Of a DNA stretch of 64,000 nucleotides, positions 17,736 through 25,495 are shown one piece after another. Where the stretch lies: NCBI RefSeq assembly GCF_900070365.1, contig NZ_LN850107.1, forward strand, positions 4,464,001 to 4,528,000, read 5' to 3'. Below the pieces are notes generated by a model. That model had not been told where the DNA came from. It was given only the letters and a program-made list of their open reading frames with translations, and did no database searches. Each line of letters starts with the position of its first letter. The stretch's first letter is position 1. The DNA comes from Alloactinosynnema sp. L-07 (GTDB lineage Bacteria; Actinomycetota; Actinomycetes; Mycobacteriales; Pseudonocardiaceae). Position numbers and translations under genes: made by a program.

Positions 17736-19013
17736 TTACTTCTCGGGGTTGTGCGGGACACCCTGACCATCGGGGGCATCCGCCGCCGATGGCCAGGAGA
17801 TCGTGGCCACGCCGTGCGCCTTGACCAGCACGGCCGTGTTCTCGCCGAACTCGGGCCGATGGGCGCCGGTCGGCCAGTAGGTGAAGGTGGGCTCGGCGTC
17901 GCGGCCCTGGCGGTCCCATACCTGGATCTGCTCGACCATCGCGGTCGCGGCGGCCTCACCGTGAGCTCCGTAGGCGGGCGCACCGAACTCGACTCCGCTG
18001 CCCTCGGGAAGCGGGCGGACAGCCAGGTAGGCGAACGAGTCGCCATGCACGACGCCGAAGGGGAACCAGCCTTTGCGTTCGGCGGCCAGATCGGTGCCGT
18101 CGTCCACGGCCAGCTTGCAGAAACCGGGCAGGAACGCGGCAAACCACAGGTGCAGGCCTGCGAAGGACACGCCGTGCTTGATGGTGATGCCGGACCAGGC
18201 TTCGGTGCGGTCAGTCGCGAGCACGCCGTCGAGCAGGCTCATGTCCTGCGGTACCTCGTCGTCGAAGCGCAGCTTGACATGGTGACCGTTGCGGTCGGGC
18301 AGGAGGAACACCCGCTCGTCTCGGGTGCCCTCGCCTTGCATCGGGACGAACCCGGCGACCGCGACCGAGGTGCTCACCAGGTGGTCGCCTTCACGGCGGA
18401 ACCCGATGACGCGTGTGATTCCGTTCATCCGCAACGGAACGACGATCGTGCCGTCCGCGGTGAGGTGCTCCAGCCAGGCCGGTGCGAGGTCCCAGGCCCC
18501 GACCGTCACCAGGATCGCGTCGAACCGCTCGTCCAGTCCAGGCAGCGGATGCCCGGCGTCGGCCAAGACCACGGTGACCCGGCTGCCGTATCCGGTCGCG
18601 TCCAGGAGTTCCTGGGCGCGGTCGGTCACTTCCGGGTCGATGTCCACGCTGACCACCCGGCCGTCTGGTCCGACGACCTCGGCCAGCAGGGCTGCGTTGT
18701 AGCCGCCGGACCCGATCTCCAACACGCTCATGCCGGGCGCGATTTCGGCCTGCTCGATCATTTGCGCCTGGATGTACGCCGCGCTGGTGGAGGAGATGAT
18801 CACGCCGTCTCGATCGCGCTTGATCGCGACCGGATTGTCGACGTTGTAGGTGGCCTCCAGCGGAGTGCCCTCGGCGACGAACAGATGCCAGGGCACGGTA
18901 CGGAAAGCTCGCTCCACCCGTGACGAGGTGATCATGTTGTCAGCAAGGAGCTTGTCCACCAGTGCATCGCGGAACTCGGTGACGCTGGCGTCGTCATGTC
19001 GGAGAGTGTTCAC
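17736..19013 (-). CDS. FxLD-system O-methyltransferase (PIMT-like)
   Basis: 425 residues. Residues about 10-235 are a protein-L-isoaspartate methyltransferase fold: 'ISSTSAAYIQAQMIEQ' (residues 73-88, substrate and cofactor loop), motif I 'VLEIGSGGYNAALLAEVVG' (97-115), and 'VSVDIDPEV'. The remaining 190 residues form the extra C-terminal domain typical of methyltransferases of FxLD lanthipeptide systems. Enzymes of this group methylate an Asp side chain in the modified peptide, leading to succinimide or isoaspartate. It is immediately upstream of the precursor gene, whose ribosome site overlaps the end of this gene. Start ATG 19013. Confidence 0.92.
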   Translation of the reverse strand: MNTLRHDDASVTEFRDALVDKLLADNMITSSRVERAFRTVPWHLFVAEGTPLEATYNVDNPVAIKRDRDGVIISSTSAAYIQAQMIEQAEIAPGMSVLEIGSGGYNAALLAEVVGPDGRVVSVDIDPEVTDRAQELLDATGYGSRVTVVLADAGHPLPGLDERFDAILVTVGAWDLAPAWLEHLTADGTIVVPLRMNGITRVIGFRREGDHLVSTSVAVAGFVPMQGEGTRDERVFLLPDRNGHHVKLRFDDEVPQDMSLLDGVLATDRTEAWSGITIKHGVSFAGLHLWFAAFLPGFCKLAVDDGTDLAAERKGWFPFGVVHGDSFAYLAVRPLPEGSGVEFGAPAYGAHGEAAATAMVEQIQVWDRQGRDAEPTFTYWPTGAHRPEFGENTAVLVKAHGVATISWPSAADAPDGQGVPHNPEK

Positions 19014-19108
19014 CTGACTACTCTTTCAGAAGGTTGTTCTCGATGGTGGGCCGGTTCAACGTCGGTGGACGAGGGGCGCGCCGTGCTTGGGGTCGCGGCG
19101 CGCCCTGG

Positions 19109-19456
19109 TCAGGAGGCCTCCAGCATCGCGGCGGTCGACCGACCGGCGACAGCCGCATGCTTGCCGGTTCGGTGCACGGGAGGACCGTCGGCGGCGATCA
19201 GGTGCTGGTGAGCGGTGGTCCACACCGAGCAGGGATGGGGGCGAGGCCGGCGCCATCCCGAACACTCCGGGTACCGACCCTGGTGGTCCGGCCGGTGGGC
19301 GTCCAGCAGAGTCCGCCATGCCGCGGTAAGCCTGACGATTTCGGTATCGGCCAACGCGGCGCGAGACCGCAGGTCTGCGTCGGTGGCCAGCTTGTCCAGG
19401 TAGTCCAGCCGGTCGTGAACCGCACGGCGCAACGCGTCGGCCAGGAATTCATCCAT
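19109..19456 (-). CDS. Small unknown protein, lanthipeptide operon
   Basis: 115 residues from ATG 19456, overlapping the preceding gene by eight bases. The N-terminal half is helical ('MDEFLADALRRAVHDRLDYLDKLATDADLRSRAAL') and the C-terminal half is rich in His, Pro and Cys ('YPECSGWRRPRPHPC...AAHQHL'), possibly metal-binding. Operon position implies co-expression with FxLD biosynthesis, but the family is not recognised. Other frames here are shadows. Confidence 0.6.
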   Translation of the reverse strand: MDEFLADALRRAVHDRLDYLDKLATDADLRSRAALADTEIVRLTAAWRTLLDAHRPDHQGRYPECSGWRRPRPHPCSVWTTAHQHLIAADGPPVHRTGKHAAVAGRSTAAMLEAS

Positions 19457-19700
19457 GGTCAGCCCCTTGAACGAGGCGCAGATCGTTCAAGATCTGCACA
19501 CAGAACTCGCAGCGCTCGAAGGTGGTGTGCTCAGCAGGGTCCAGCAGTTCACCTGTGGTCCAGGCCCGACACACCGCGAGGTTGACGATCTTGCCCAGCG
19601 CGTTCGCCACACGGGGTAGACCGTCTTGGGTCTCCTGGACGTGTATTCGCTGCGGCCGAACGACTCCTCGCTGCCACCGCGCCACAAACGTCGTTGTCAT
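19449..19700 (-). CDS. Small Cys-containing unknown protein, lanthipeptide operon
   Basis: 83 residues from ATG 19700 with GGGGGAT upstream. It contains three Cys residues, two in 'FERCEFCVQIL', a CxxC pair that could bind metal. ATG overlaps the stop of the preceding gene by four bases, so it is translationally coupled. I do not recognise the family; equivalents are likely in other actinomycete accessory clusters. Confidence 0.6.
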   Translation of the reverse strand: MTTTFVARWQRGVVRPQRIHVQETQDGLPRVANALGKIVNLAVCRAWTTGELLDPAEHTTFERCEFCVQILNDLRLVQGADHG

Positions 19701-20203
19701 GCCGATCCCCCAGCCAGTTGGGCGAGCACCCGGCGCGTCGCACCGACTACAGCCGACCAGGGCGGCAACGGCCGCCGACCGAGCGGCATCCGTGTCCAGC
19801 GCCAGGCGGCGCCGTTCATGTCGGTGAGGTGCGTCGGCACCCGAACGTGGTCGCCGCGCGCCACCGCGCAGACCCCGGCTGCGACCACGTCGTGCGGCAC
19901 ACTCGGTTGCTCGGCAGCAGACCGATCGGTCAGCAACGTCCACCACGCGCTGTTCGGGGTCGCGATCGCGGGTCCGGCCAGCAACATCACGTCCAACGCG
20001 GCGTGCACGCGCCGTGCCAGTGGCGCGGGCATGGTCAGCGCGTCGATGGTCTGCCCGGCGGACAGCGCCAGACATCGCGCCGTGACATCGACGCGGACTG
20101 ACCAACCGAGGTGTTCCTCATACTGGGCGCAGGCGTCCACGAGTTCACGTAGCCATGCCGGAGCCGCCTTCGTACCGGTTGGGCTAGCTACTGCCGGAGT
20201 CAT
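19697..20203 (-). CDS. Unknown protein resembling primase/polymerase-associated actinomycete proteins
   Basis: 168 residues from ATG 20203, which has a perfectly placed GGAGG. The sequence begins with a helical segment ('WLRELVDACAQYEEHLGWSVRVDVTARCLALSAGQTIDAL') and continues with 'VHAALDVMLLAGPAIATPNSAWWTLLTD'. These stretches recall the N-terminal part of actinomycete 'bifunctional DNA primase/polymerase' proteins, but the active-site acidic motifs are absent, so any catalytic role is doubtful. It is the first gene of the lanthipeptide operon; the roughly 185 bases upstream form a divergent promoter region with the Argonaute-like gene. Confidence 0.6.
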   Translation of the reverse strand: MTPAVASPTGTKAAPAWLRELVDACAQYEEHLGWSVRVDVTARCLALSAGQTIDALTMPAPLARRVHAALDVMLLAGPAIATPNSAWWTLLTDRSAAEQPSVPHDVVAAGVCAVARGDHVRVPTHLTDMNGAAWRWTRMPLGRRPLPPWSAVVGATRRVLAQLAGGSA

Positions 20204-20388
20204 AGCCGACCTCCACATCAAGGTTGTCCCGACGCTGGCAAGAGGCGCAGCGCCGCTACTGACGACGCGGTCACCAACTTGTCGACGGACGCGATCGTGG
20301 CTGGGCAGGCGGGGGACCGAGGACAGTCCGGCTAACACTCAACACACGATCCAACGGTGGTTCCGTCTCGCGCGATAGGGGCACATAC

Positions 20389-21848
20389 GTGAGCAATGCA
20401 CAAGGTTCGGGGAATCAGCCAGCAGGTCGACGAGGCAAAGTTCAAACTCCTGCGTTGGCGTTCAACTTCCTGCCGGTCAAGTTCACCGACGCCTCCTTCG
20501 ATGCGGGCACGCAGTCATACAAGTCGCCTGAGCAATTGGACGCACTTCGAGCCCGGCTAGCCAAGTCGCACAGCGTGATCCGGCTTCGCAGTCAGATCGT
20601 TTGTGTGCCGATAACGCGAGACGCAGAGGTCGTGGGCGAGCCGACGAGGTTCGACACACGTGGGCCGAATCTCGCATTGACAGCGTATCTGCTGCAAGGC
20701 TGACGCGGGTGCTGACCGAGAGGTGGAAATTCTCGCTGCGCAGGTTCGACCCGCTCACCTTCGTGTCGAGGCTCCCCAATCGCGATCTGATGCAGAAGGC
20801 GCTGAAGGACCGCCACCCGATCGAGGGCTTGCATGTGTACCCGGAGTACGAGCTCGACGTGCGTCGCTCAGGCCCGATGGGGTACGCCGGGATCATCGTT
20901 GGTCTCAAGACACGGTACGAGATCTCGTTGCCCGTCAGTGAGCTCATCGAGCTCGGTGTACACATGGTGGGCCAGTACGTGCTGACCGAAACAGACTCTG
21001 TCCCTGAGCGGCCGTTCCAGGACCCGATCGCCCGGCGCCGGCTGGCCGGGGTTGTCGAAGCCGTAGACCAGGACCGCGTCGTACTCGGCACTTCGGACGG
21101 GCGTATCGAGGTACCCGCGTCGCAGGCATGGTTGGAATCACGCCGCGACAACTTCCTGGCCGTGGTCGAAGCGGTCGCGGGAGCGTCTGCCACAAGCATC
21201 ACCGATGCGCTGGAATACCAGGTGTTCACTGTGACCGGCGCTGAGGGCCGGATGGCGCGCACTCAGGAGATCGCCGACGGCCTGATCAAACTCGGCCCAC
21301 TCACTATCGCCAACGACATCCAAGCGACGATCGGGAATGGGGTGAAGATCACCGCGCCTTCGGATCGCAAGACACACTGGCGGCTACCCGAGCCGACCTA
21401 CGTTTTCGACCTCGGCGGCGACAAGACACACCCGTTCCCCGATCCAGGGCTGAACCAGTTCGGGCCGTTCGACTCTGAAGGGTTCACGCCGAAAATCCCA
21501 CGCATCGCCGTGGTCACCCCCAAGCAGCACCAAGGCGCCGTTGAGGGTTTCATGAGCAGTTTCCGTAATGGCGTCCGCGGCGCATCAGCGTTTTCCCAAG
21601 GATTCGTCCGCAAGTACCAGCTAACCGACTGTGCCCTCGTCTTCACCCCCTTTGACGGCGATGTGTGTGACGCTGCCGCGTACCGGCAGGCGTGTCGAAA
21701 CGCCCTGGAGGGCGACGAACCCCCGGATCGAGCCACGAGAGCATGGAGAAGCTCCAGCATCTGGAGAAGAGCGTCGTGGTGCTGGTGGAGTGGATCTCCG
21801 GTGAGATGGAGGGCTGGGCCAAGCTCAACGCGGCGTACAACGTCGTGA
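20389..21848 (+). pseudogene. Degraded long prokaryotic Argonaute: frameshifted and lacking PIWI
   Basis: Two frames make one protein: 20389-20700, then from about 20698 in another frame to about 21730. One missing base in 'CAAGG' restores continuity ('YLLQ' to 'RLTRVLTERWKF'). The joined sequence resembles the N-terminal, PAZ-like and linker parts of long pAgos: 'FNFLPVKFTDASF', 'RFDPLTFVSRL', 'YAGIIVGLKTRYEISLPVSELIELGV', 'RRLAGVVEAVDQDRVVLGTSDGRIEVPASQAWLESR'. The start of MID follows: 'PTYVFDLGGDKTH', 'GLNQFGPFDSEGFTPKIPRIAVVTPKQHQGAVEGFM' and 'FVRKYQL'. After about 21730 ('YRQACRNALEGDEPPD') homology ends, and the PIWI nuclease domain with its catalytic tetrad is absent, so it cannot cut nucleic acid. 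In-frame bases to 21848 are non-native. Long pAgos are DNA- or RNA-guided defence proteins. Confidence 0.72.
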
Positions 21849-22130
21849 CCGACGAGGTCATGGACGCCGGGCTCTCCGAGAAGGCGATCAAGGCGCTCGA
21901 GGCCATCGTGTTAGAGGGCTACAAGGGCTGGACCGACGCCATCTGCTCGGATCGTTCGTGGTCATCTTGAGACGCTCCGTGCGGTCGGCGCGTAGCACCG
22001 GGAGATGGTGCTGGCCCACGCCCGTCAGGCGATGCACGAGACGAGCAGTCAGCGGCTCGCGACGATCCTGGACAGATTCGAAGCGGAGACGGTCGATCCT
22101 CCGACGAGTCCGCGCAGACTGGCGCTGTAA
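21743..22130 (+). pseudogene. Remnant of small helical protein after the Argonaute fragment
   Basis: ATG 21743 opens a 75-codon frame ('MEKLQHLEKSVVVLVEWISGEMEGWAKLNAAYNVV...EGYKGWTDAICSD') ending at 21970. Coding-like sequence resumes in another frame at 22005-22130 ('MVLAHARQAMHETSSQRLATILDRFEAETVDPP') with its own stop. Between them, frames with 'RGHLETLRAVGA' stop at a TAG (about 21992). This looks like one small amphipathic-helical protein of about 130 residues broken by indels, or two tiny genes. Family unknown. The junction at about 21730 marks the deletion that removed the pAgo PIWI domain. Confidence 0.45.
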
Positions 22131-22214
22131 AGCCGATTGGCAGCAGGCGTAGCAGGACGTCCCTACGATTCTCTTGTCCCTAGTACCTCGATATCCTGGA
22201 GCGGATCGACTGTC

Positions 22215-22871
22215 GTGATCACTCAGCAGACCTTCATCATCCCGCCCGAGATCGAGGCGGGCCTGCTCAATGGTGACCTCAAACTCTGGGGCGGCGTGGT
22301 GCGCAACCTGTCTGGGAAGATCGTGAAGCACCTCGAGGAAGTGAAGGTGCCTGCGCAGGCTGGCGAGAGCGCGGCGGTCAGTACTGCCTCCAGCAACGTG
22401 AGGAGCTGGTCAGGCCTTGCTGGGGACCTCAAGAACCCCTGGTTGATCATCCCGGCAGCGGTTGTGGGCACGCTGGCTGCAGGATCAGCTGTCTACGTCG
22501 CGGTGAAGAAGCACCGGCAGGCTGCCACGGCCGAGGTGCCGGAGGTCGTCGCGAGCTACAACACCTCGCTGCGGGGGTACCTGGAGGCGGTCCGAGAGGG
22601 ACGGTTGAGCGAGGAGATCATCGGGAAGCTCATCTCGGATCTCGACGCCGTCGTGGCATACGAGGAGGGCGGGACGATCTCTCTGGACTTCTCGTCGAAG
22701 CACGTGGAGACGTTGGTGGGCATCGTGGTGGACGCCACGAAGCAGCTTGTCGAAGCGAACGACCTCGATTTGGATGAGCTCCAGGAGCAGGTGCCGGCCG
22801 AGGATGACAACGTGGTTGACCTGCGTCGGTACTTGGAGGTCCAGAAAAGGATCTTCAAGGACGCCGGGTAG
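22215..22871 (+). CDS. Unknown single-helix membrane protein
   Basis: 218 residues from GTG 22215; the open frame extends to 22137 through unlikely sequence. A cytoplasmic-looking N-terminal part ('FIIPPEIEAGLLNGDLKLWGGVVRNLSGKIVKHLEEV') leads to one membrane helix at about residues 77-97 ('NPWLIIPAAVVGTLAAGSAVYVAV') and a helical, acidic C-terminal half ending 'LRRYLEVQKRIFKDAG'. No known domain was recognised. Location after the pAgo remains makes an accessory or defence role conceivable, but there is no direct evidence. The ribosome site is weak. Confidence 0.6.
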   Translation: MITQQTFIIPPEIEAGLLNGDLKLWGGVVRNLSGKIVKHLEEVKVPAQAGESAAVSTASSNVRSWSGLAGDLKNPWLIIPAAVVGTLAAGSAVYVAVKKHRQAATAEVPEVVASYNTSLRGYLEAVREGRLSEEIIGKLISDLDAVVAYEEGGTISLDFSSKHVETLVGIVVDATKQLVEANDLDLDELQEQVPAEDDNVVDLRRYLEVQKRIFKDAG

Positions 22872-23080
22872 TCAGGGTCTGCTGAACAGCGATTGTCGCT
22901 CCAGCGTTCGGCAGCGATCCAAGTTTTACCGTGACTGAATTCCGGCCCAAACCGGCTGCGGCAGCGCCAGCGGTCGGACACTTGATCGAGACCCCGTCGC
23001 TGGGGACTGCTGACCCAGGACGCTGACTTGGATGCCGGTTAAGTTGAGGACAAACGGAAATGCCGGGCCTTGCCTCACGG

Positions 23081-23104
23081 TCATCGGCAGGACCGCGCGT
23101 TCGG
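23081..23104. repeat. Dispersed recombinase-associated repeat, copy A
   Basis: TCATCGGCAGGACCGCGCGTT begins here, directly after the stop of the first tyrosine recombinase gene. Related sequences recur at 24051, 33841, 36932, 37905, 40254, 50517 and 61765, four of them at the two ends of the recombinase genes. This copy and the one at 40254 also share a flank, CCTTGCCTCAC. It is a candidate recombination (att-like) site. Confidence 0.5.
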
Positions 23105-23105
23105 G

Positions 23106-24083
23106 TTAGGTGCCGGAGGCCATGTAGGCGGCGAGGATGTAGTTGGGGTGTCGGTCCAGGTTGGTGCGGGCCCGGTCGTAGCGCATGGTGGTTCTGGGGT
23201 CGGCGTGGCGCGCGGCGATCTGGACGTCGCGGAGGTCGACGCCCGCGTCGAGAATGGTGGTGACGAAGGTGTGGCGGAGCATGTGGGGATGCATCCGCGG
23301 CAGCCGCACGATCGAGACCGCGGCCAGGTGGCGGAGCCTGCGGGTGGCGCAGTGGCGATCCATCCGTGCTGCTCGCCGGTTGAGCAGGATCGCTCCACTG
23401 GTTCTGTCGTGGACAGCTCGGTCGAGAGCGCGCCCGACGGCGGGCGGGAGCGGCACGAGAGTGACCTTGGTGCCCTTGCCGATCACGCGTAGGACCCGGT
23501 GGCCGTGTTCCTCTCCGATGTCGGTGATGTCGGAGCCGCAGGCTTCGAAGATCCGTAACCCGAGTAAGCCGAGCATCGCGACCAGGGCGAAGTCGAACCG
23601 GTTGCTGGAGTCGCGGGCTGCGGTGAGCAGGGCCTCGAACTGCAGGTGTGACAAGCCCAGGGTGGGTGACTCGTTCGCGACGACGGGTCGGCGGACATAG
23701 TCGGCGGGTGAGTGTTCGAGGACGGAGTCGATGACGCAGGTGCGGTAGAAGCCAGCGACCACGGCCATCCTTCGCGAGACCGTGGATGGCTTGAACCGGC
23801 GGATCTCTTGCATCCACCGCACGTACCGTTCCACGTCCGCACGCACCATGCCCAGCGGCGCAAATTGGCGTGCGGCACACCAGGCCAGGTAGATCCGCAG
23901 GTCGGACTCGGTATGCACCCGCGAGCTGCCAGTGAACCGGGCCAGGTAGGCCGCGCACGCCAACCGCAAGACGACGTCACTGTCGGGAAGTACTTCAGAA
24001 GCAGTCATGCCGACGACGGTGAACCCGGCGCGACCGCCCAGCGACCCCGCCGCGGCATGAGAGTGCGTTGGCATTCGTCTCAT
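23106..24083 (-). CDS. Tyrosine recombinase/integrase, copy 1
   Basis: 325 residues. The N-terminal SAM-like core-binding domain (about 28-135: 'YLARFTGSSRVHTESDLRIYLAWC', 'VRWMQEIRRFKPSTVSRRMAVVAGFYR') is followed by the catalytic domain. Expected residues are visible: Arg177 ('GLLGLRIFEACGS'), His267 and Arg270 ('HPHMLRHTF'), His293 ('AARHADPRTT') and nucleophile Tyr302 ('MRYDRARTN'). It is about 85-90 percent identical by eye to the gene at 36958-37911; the pair bracket the nucleotidyltransferase operon and the STAND gene. Possible starts are ATG 24083 or ATG 24008 (MTASEVLP). Compared with copy 2, one G is missing in the run near the 5' end, so the usual start may have been lost. Short repeats lie at both gene ends. 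Confidence 0.9.
   Translation of the reverse strand: MRRMPTHSHAAAGSLGGRAGFTVVGMTASEVLPDSDVVLRLACAAYLARFTGSSRVHTESDLRIYLAWCAARQFAPLGMVRADVERYVRWMQEIRRFKPSTVSRRMAVVAGFYRTCVIDSVLEHSPADYVRRPVVANESPTLGLSHLQFEALLTAARDSSNRFDFALVAMLGLLGLRIFEACGSDITDIGEEHGHRVLRVIGKGTKVTLVPLPPAVGRALDRAVHDRTSGAILLNRRAARMDRHCATRRLRHLAAVSIVRLPRMHPHMLRHTFVTTILDAGVDLRDVQIAARHADPRTTMRYDRARTNLDRHPNYILAAYMASGT
24051..24070. repeat. Dispersed recombinase-associated repeat, copy B
   Basis: CGCGGCATGAGAGTGCGTTG overlaps the 5' end of recombinase copy 1. It matches CGCGGCATGAGAGCGCATTA at 33841 in 17 of 20 positions and the copy at 61765 nearly as well. Confidence 0.5.
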
Positions 24084-24550
24084 GGGTTGGATGGTTAATT
24101 AGTAGCTTTGCGTATGTAGCTGGTGCCGTGACCCATCGACCTCGCGCGGTAGAACGACGATGTCTGCGGGGTGGCCTGGACGGATCACCGCGCACTGGCG
24201 CGGATGGAGCAAGCCTGGAGCACGTCGTGGTGTTGAACCGGGCTGATCGGTGTCGAACGGCGCCAAGGTTGCTGACAACGTCTTGCCGTGATCACGCGAT
24301 TCTCTGTTTCCACTGGTCAGAGCGGGTGACTACCCCGGCTGGCGGTGTAACTGCTGTCAGTCGGGGTCCCACCCTTTGGTATTCCGGCCCGCGATGTGAA
24401 CCTGTAACCCAACTCGTCGGCGGTCACATGCAGAAACTGCAAGATCGAGAGGGCTTCTAGAAAAGTGGACCTGATGGACTCGAAACCCTGATCCTCACAC
24501 TGCCAAAGCCAGCCATTGTCGCCCTGATCCGACTGGAGGTAAAGAAGAAG
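24084..24550. other. Intergenic region, no gene recognised
   Basis: About 470 bases between recombinase copy 1 and the end of the S-4TM gene. GC content is lower than average, with stop codons in all frames. I see no tRNA, no transposase remnant and no clear hairpin. It is probably a junction of the mobile segment. Confidence 0.4.
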
Positions 24551-25495
24551 CTACCGCCGAGAAGGCGGGATACCGCAGTCGTCGATTAGCCGGCGCTGGT
24601 GGTTGGCGGTCGTTGCGGCAAAGTCCATTTCGTCGTTCGGGCGCCGACGGCGATAGAACCACTCCGGCACCCGGGTAGGGTCCACCCTAGTGCGCAAGAT
24701 GCCGTCCTGCACATCCCGGGCCACCTCGCACAGCCGCCGCTGTTCGACGTCATCGAGCGAACCGGGCCGCGCGGCCCGCAACTCGCTTGTGACGATTCGA
24801 ACTAGCCGCTCACGTTCGGCGGCAACGCGCTGTTGCGCGGCCCAGATCTCGCAGACGAGCTGATAAGCAGACAGCGACGGCACGTAGAAGCCGAGCAGTA
24901 CCTCGGTGAGCGTGGTGCCTGACACCAAGATGCCCGTGACCGCGCCGAGCAGGCTCCAACACGCCGCCGCGGTCAGTAGCACGGCGGCGTAGCGTCGTCT
25001 CAAGCGAGCATCCCAGGCCAGGTTCTGTTCCTGCGCCATCAGCACGTCGTACGGATGGTGCACTCCTCCGGTAGGGTCGTACCAGCCTTCGGCGATCCGA
25101 TTGTCCTTCGCGCAGCCCGACTTCAGTCGCCGAGCCAGCCGATGAACTTCGGCCTCCGGGATCGGGTCACCAGCCACCATGGTTCGCCAGGGCAGCCGGA
25201 ACAGGCTGGTGTCGAACATCTCTTGCAGCAGCGCCCCCTGCAGCGCGATAGCAGCCGCGGCCCGTCTGAGTGGAAAGGCCGATACCAGGAACCAGGCGAA
25301 ACCGATGATCGCCATTGCCTGCCGCCCAGGCCCAGCCAGGGTGACGACCACGCCAGCGGCGGCCAGCAGCCCTGCAGCGGTGGTACGGACCGCTTCCACT
25401 GCCTGCCCCCGCTGATGACTGGCAGCAGCCGCGCGCTGCAGCCGCACCATGTCGCCGTCAAGTTGCCGCTGGTCGATTGAGCGCGGTGTCGTCAT
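24551..25495 (-). CDS. S-4TM-family putative pore-forming effector
   Basis: 314 residues. Two hydrophobic helix pairs lie at about residues 40-85 and 168-212, separated by a soluble stretch. S-4TM signatures are readable: 'LLQEMFDTSLFRLPWRTM' (about 88-105), a 'GWYDPTGG' stretch, and 'MAQEQNLAWDARLRRRYAAVLL' before the second helix pair. S-4TM proteins were described as predicted membrane-disrupting effectors linked to nucleotide-second-messenger conflict systems. It is the last gene of a five-gene operon; its ATG shares one base with the stop of the lipoprotein gene (TGATG), so stoichiometric co-translation is likely. In this operon the upstream enzyme is a CCA/poly(A)-polymerase-like nucleotidyltransferase, not a recognisable CD-NTase. 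The family call is fairly firm; pore formation is an inference from the family. Confidence 0.82.
   Translation of the reverse strand: MTTPRSIDQRQLDGDMVRLQRAAAASHQRGQAVEAVRTTAAGLLAAAGVVVTLAGPGRQAMAIIGFAWFLVSAFPLRRAAAAIALQGALLQEMFDTSLFRLPWRTMVAGDPIPEAEVHRLARRLKSGCAKDNRIAEGWYDPTGGVHHPYDVLMAQEQNLAWDARLRRRYAAVLLTAAACWSLLGAVTGILVSGTTLTEVLLGFYVPSLSAYQLVCEIWAAQQRVAAERERLVRIVTSELRAARPGSLDDVEQRRLCEVARDVQDGILRTRVDPTRVPEWFYRRRRPNDEMDFAATTANHQRRLIDDCGIPPSRR

Noticed and set aside
17400..18923. 507-codon plus-strand frame opposite the FxLD methyltransferase
   Set aside because: Antisense of an intact PIMT-like enzyme with visible motifs.
24440..24520. Possible tRNA at 'GGACTCGAAACCC'
   Set aside because: No matching acceptor, D arm or anticodon arm could be folded around it.
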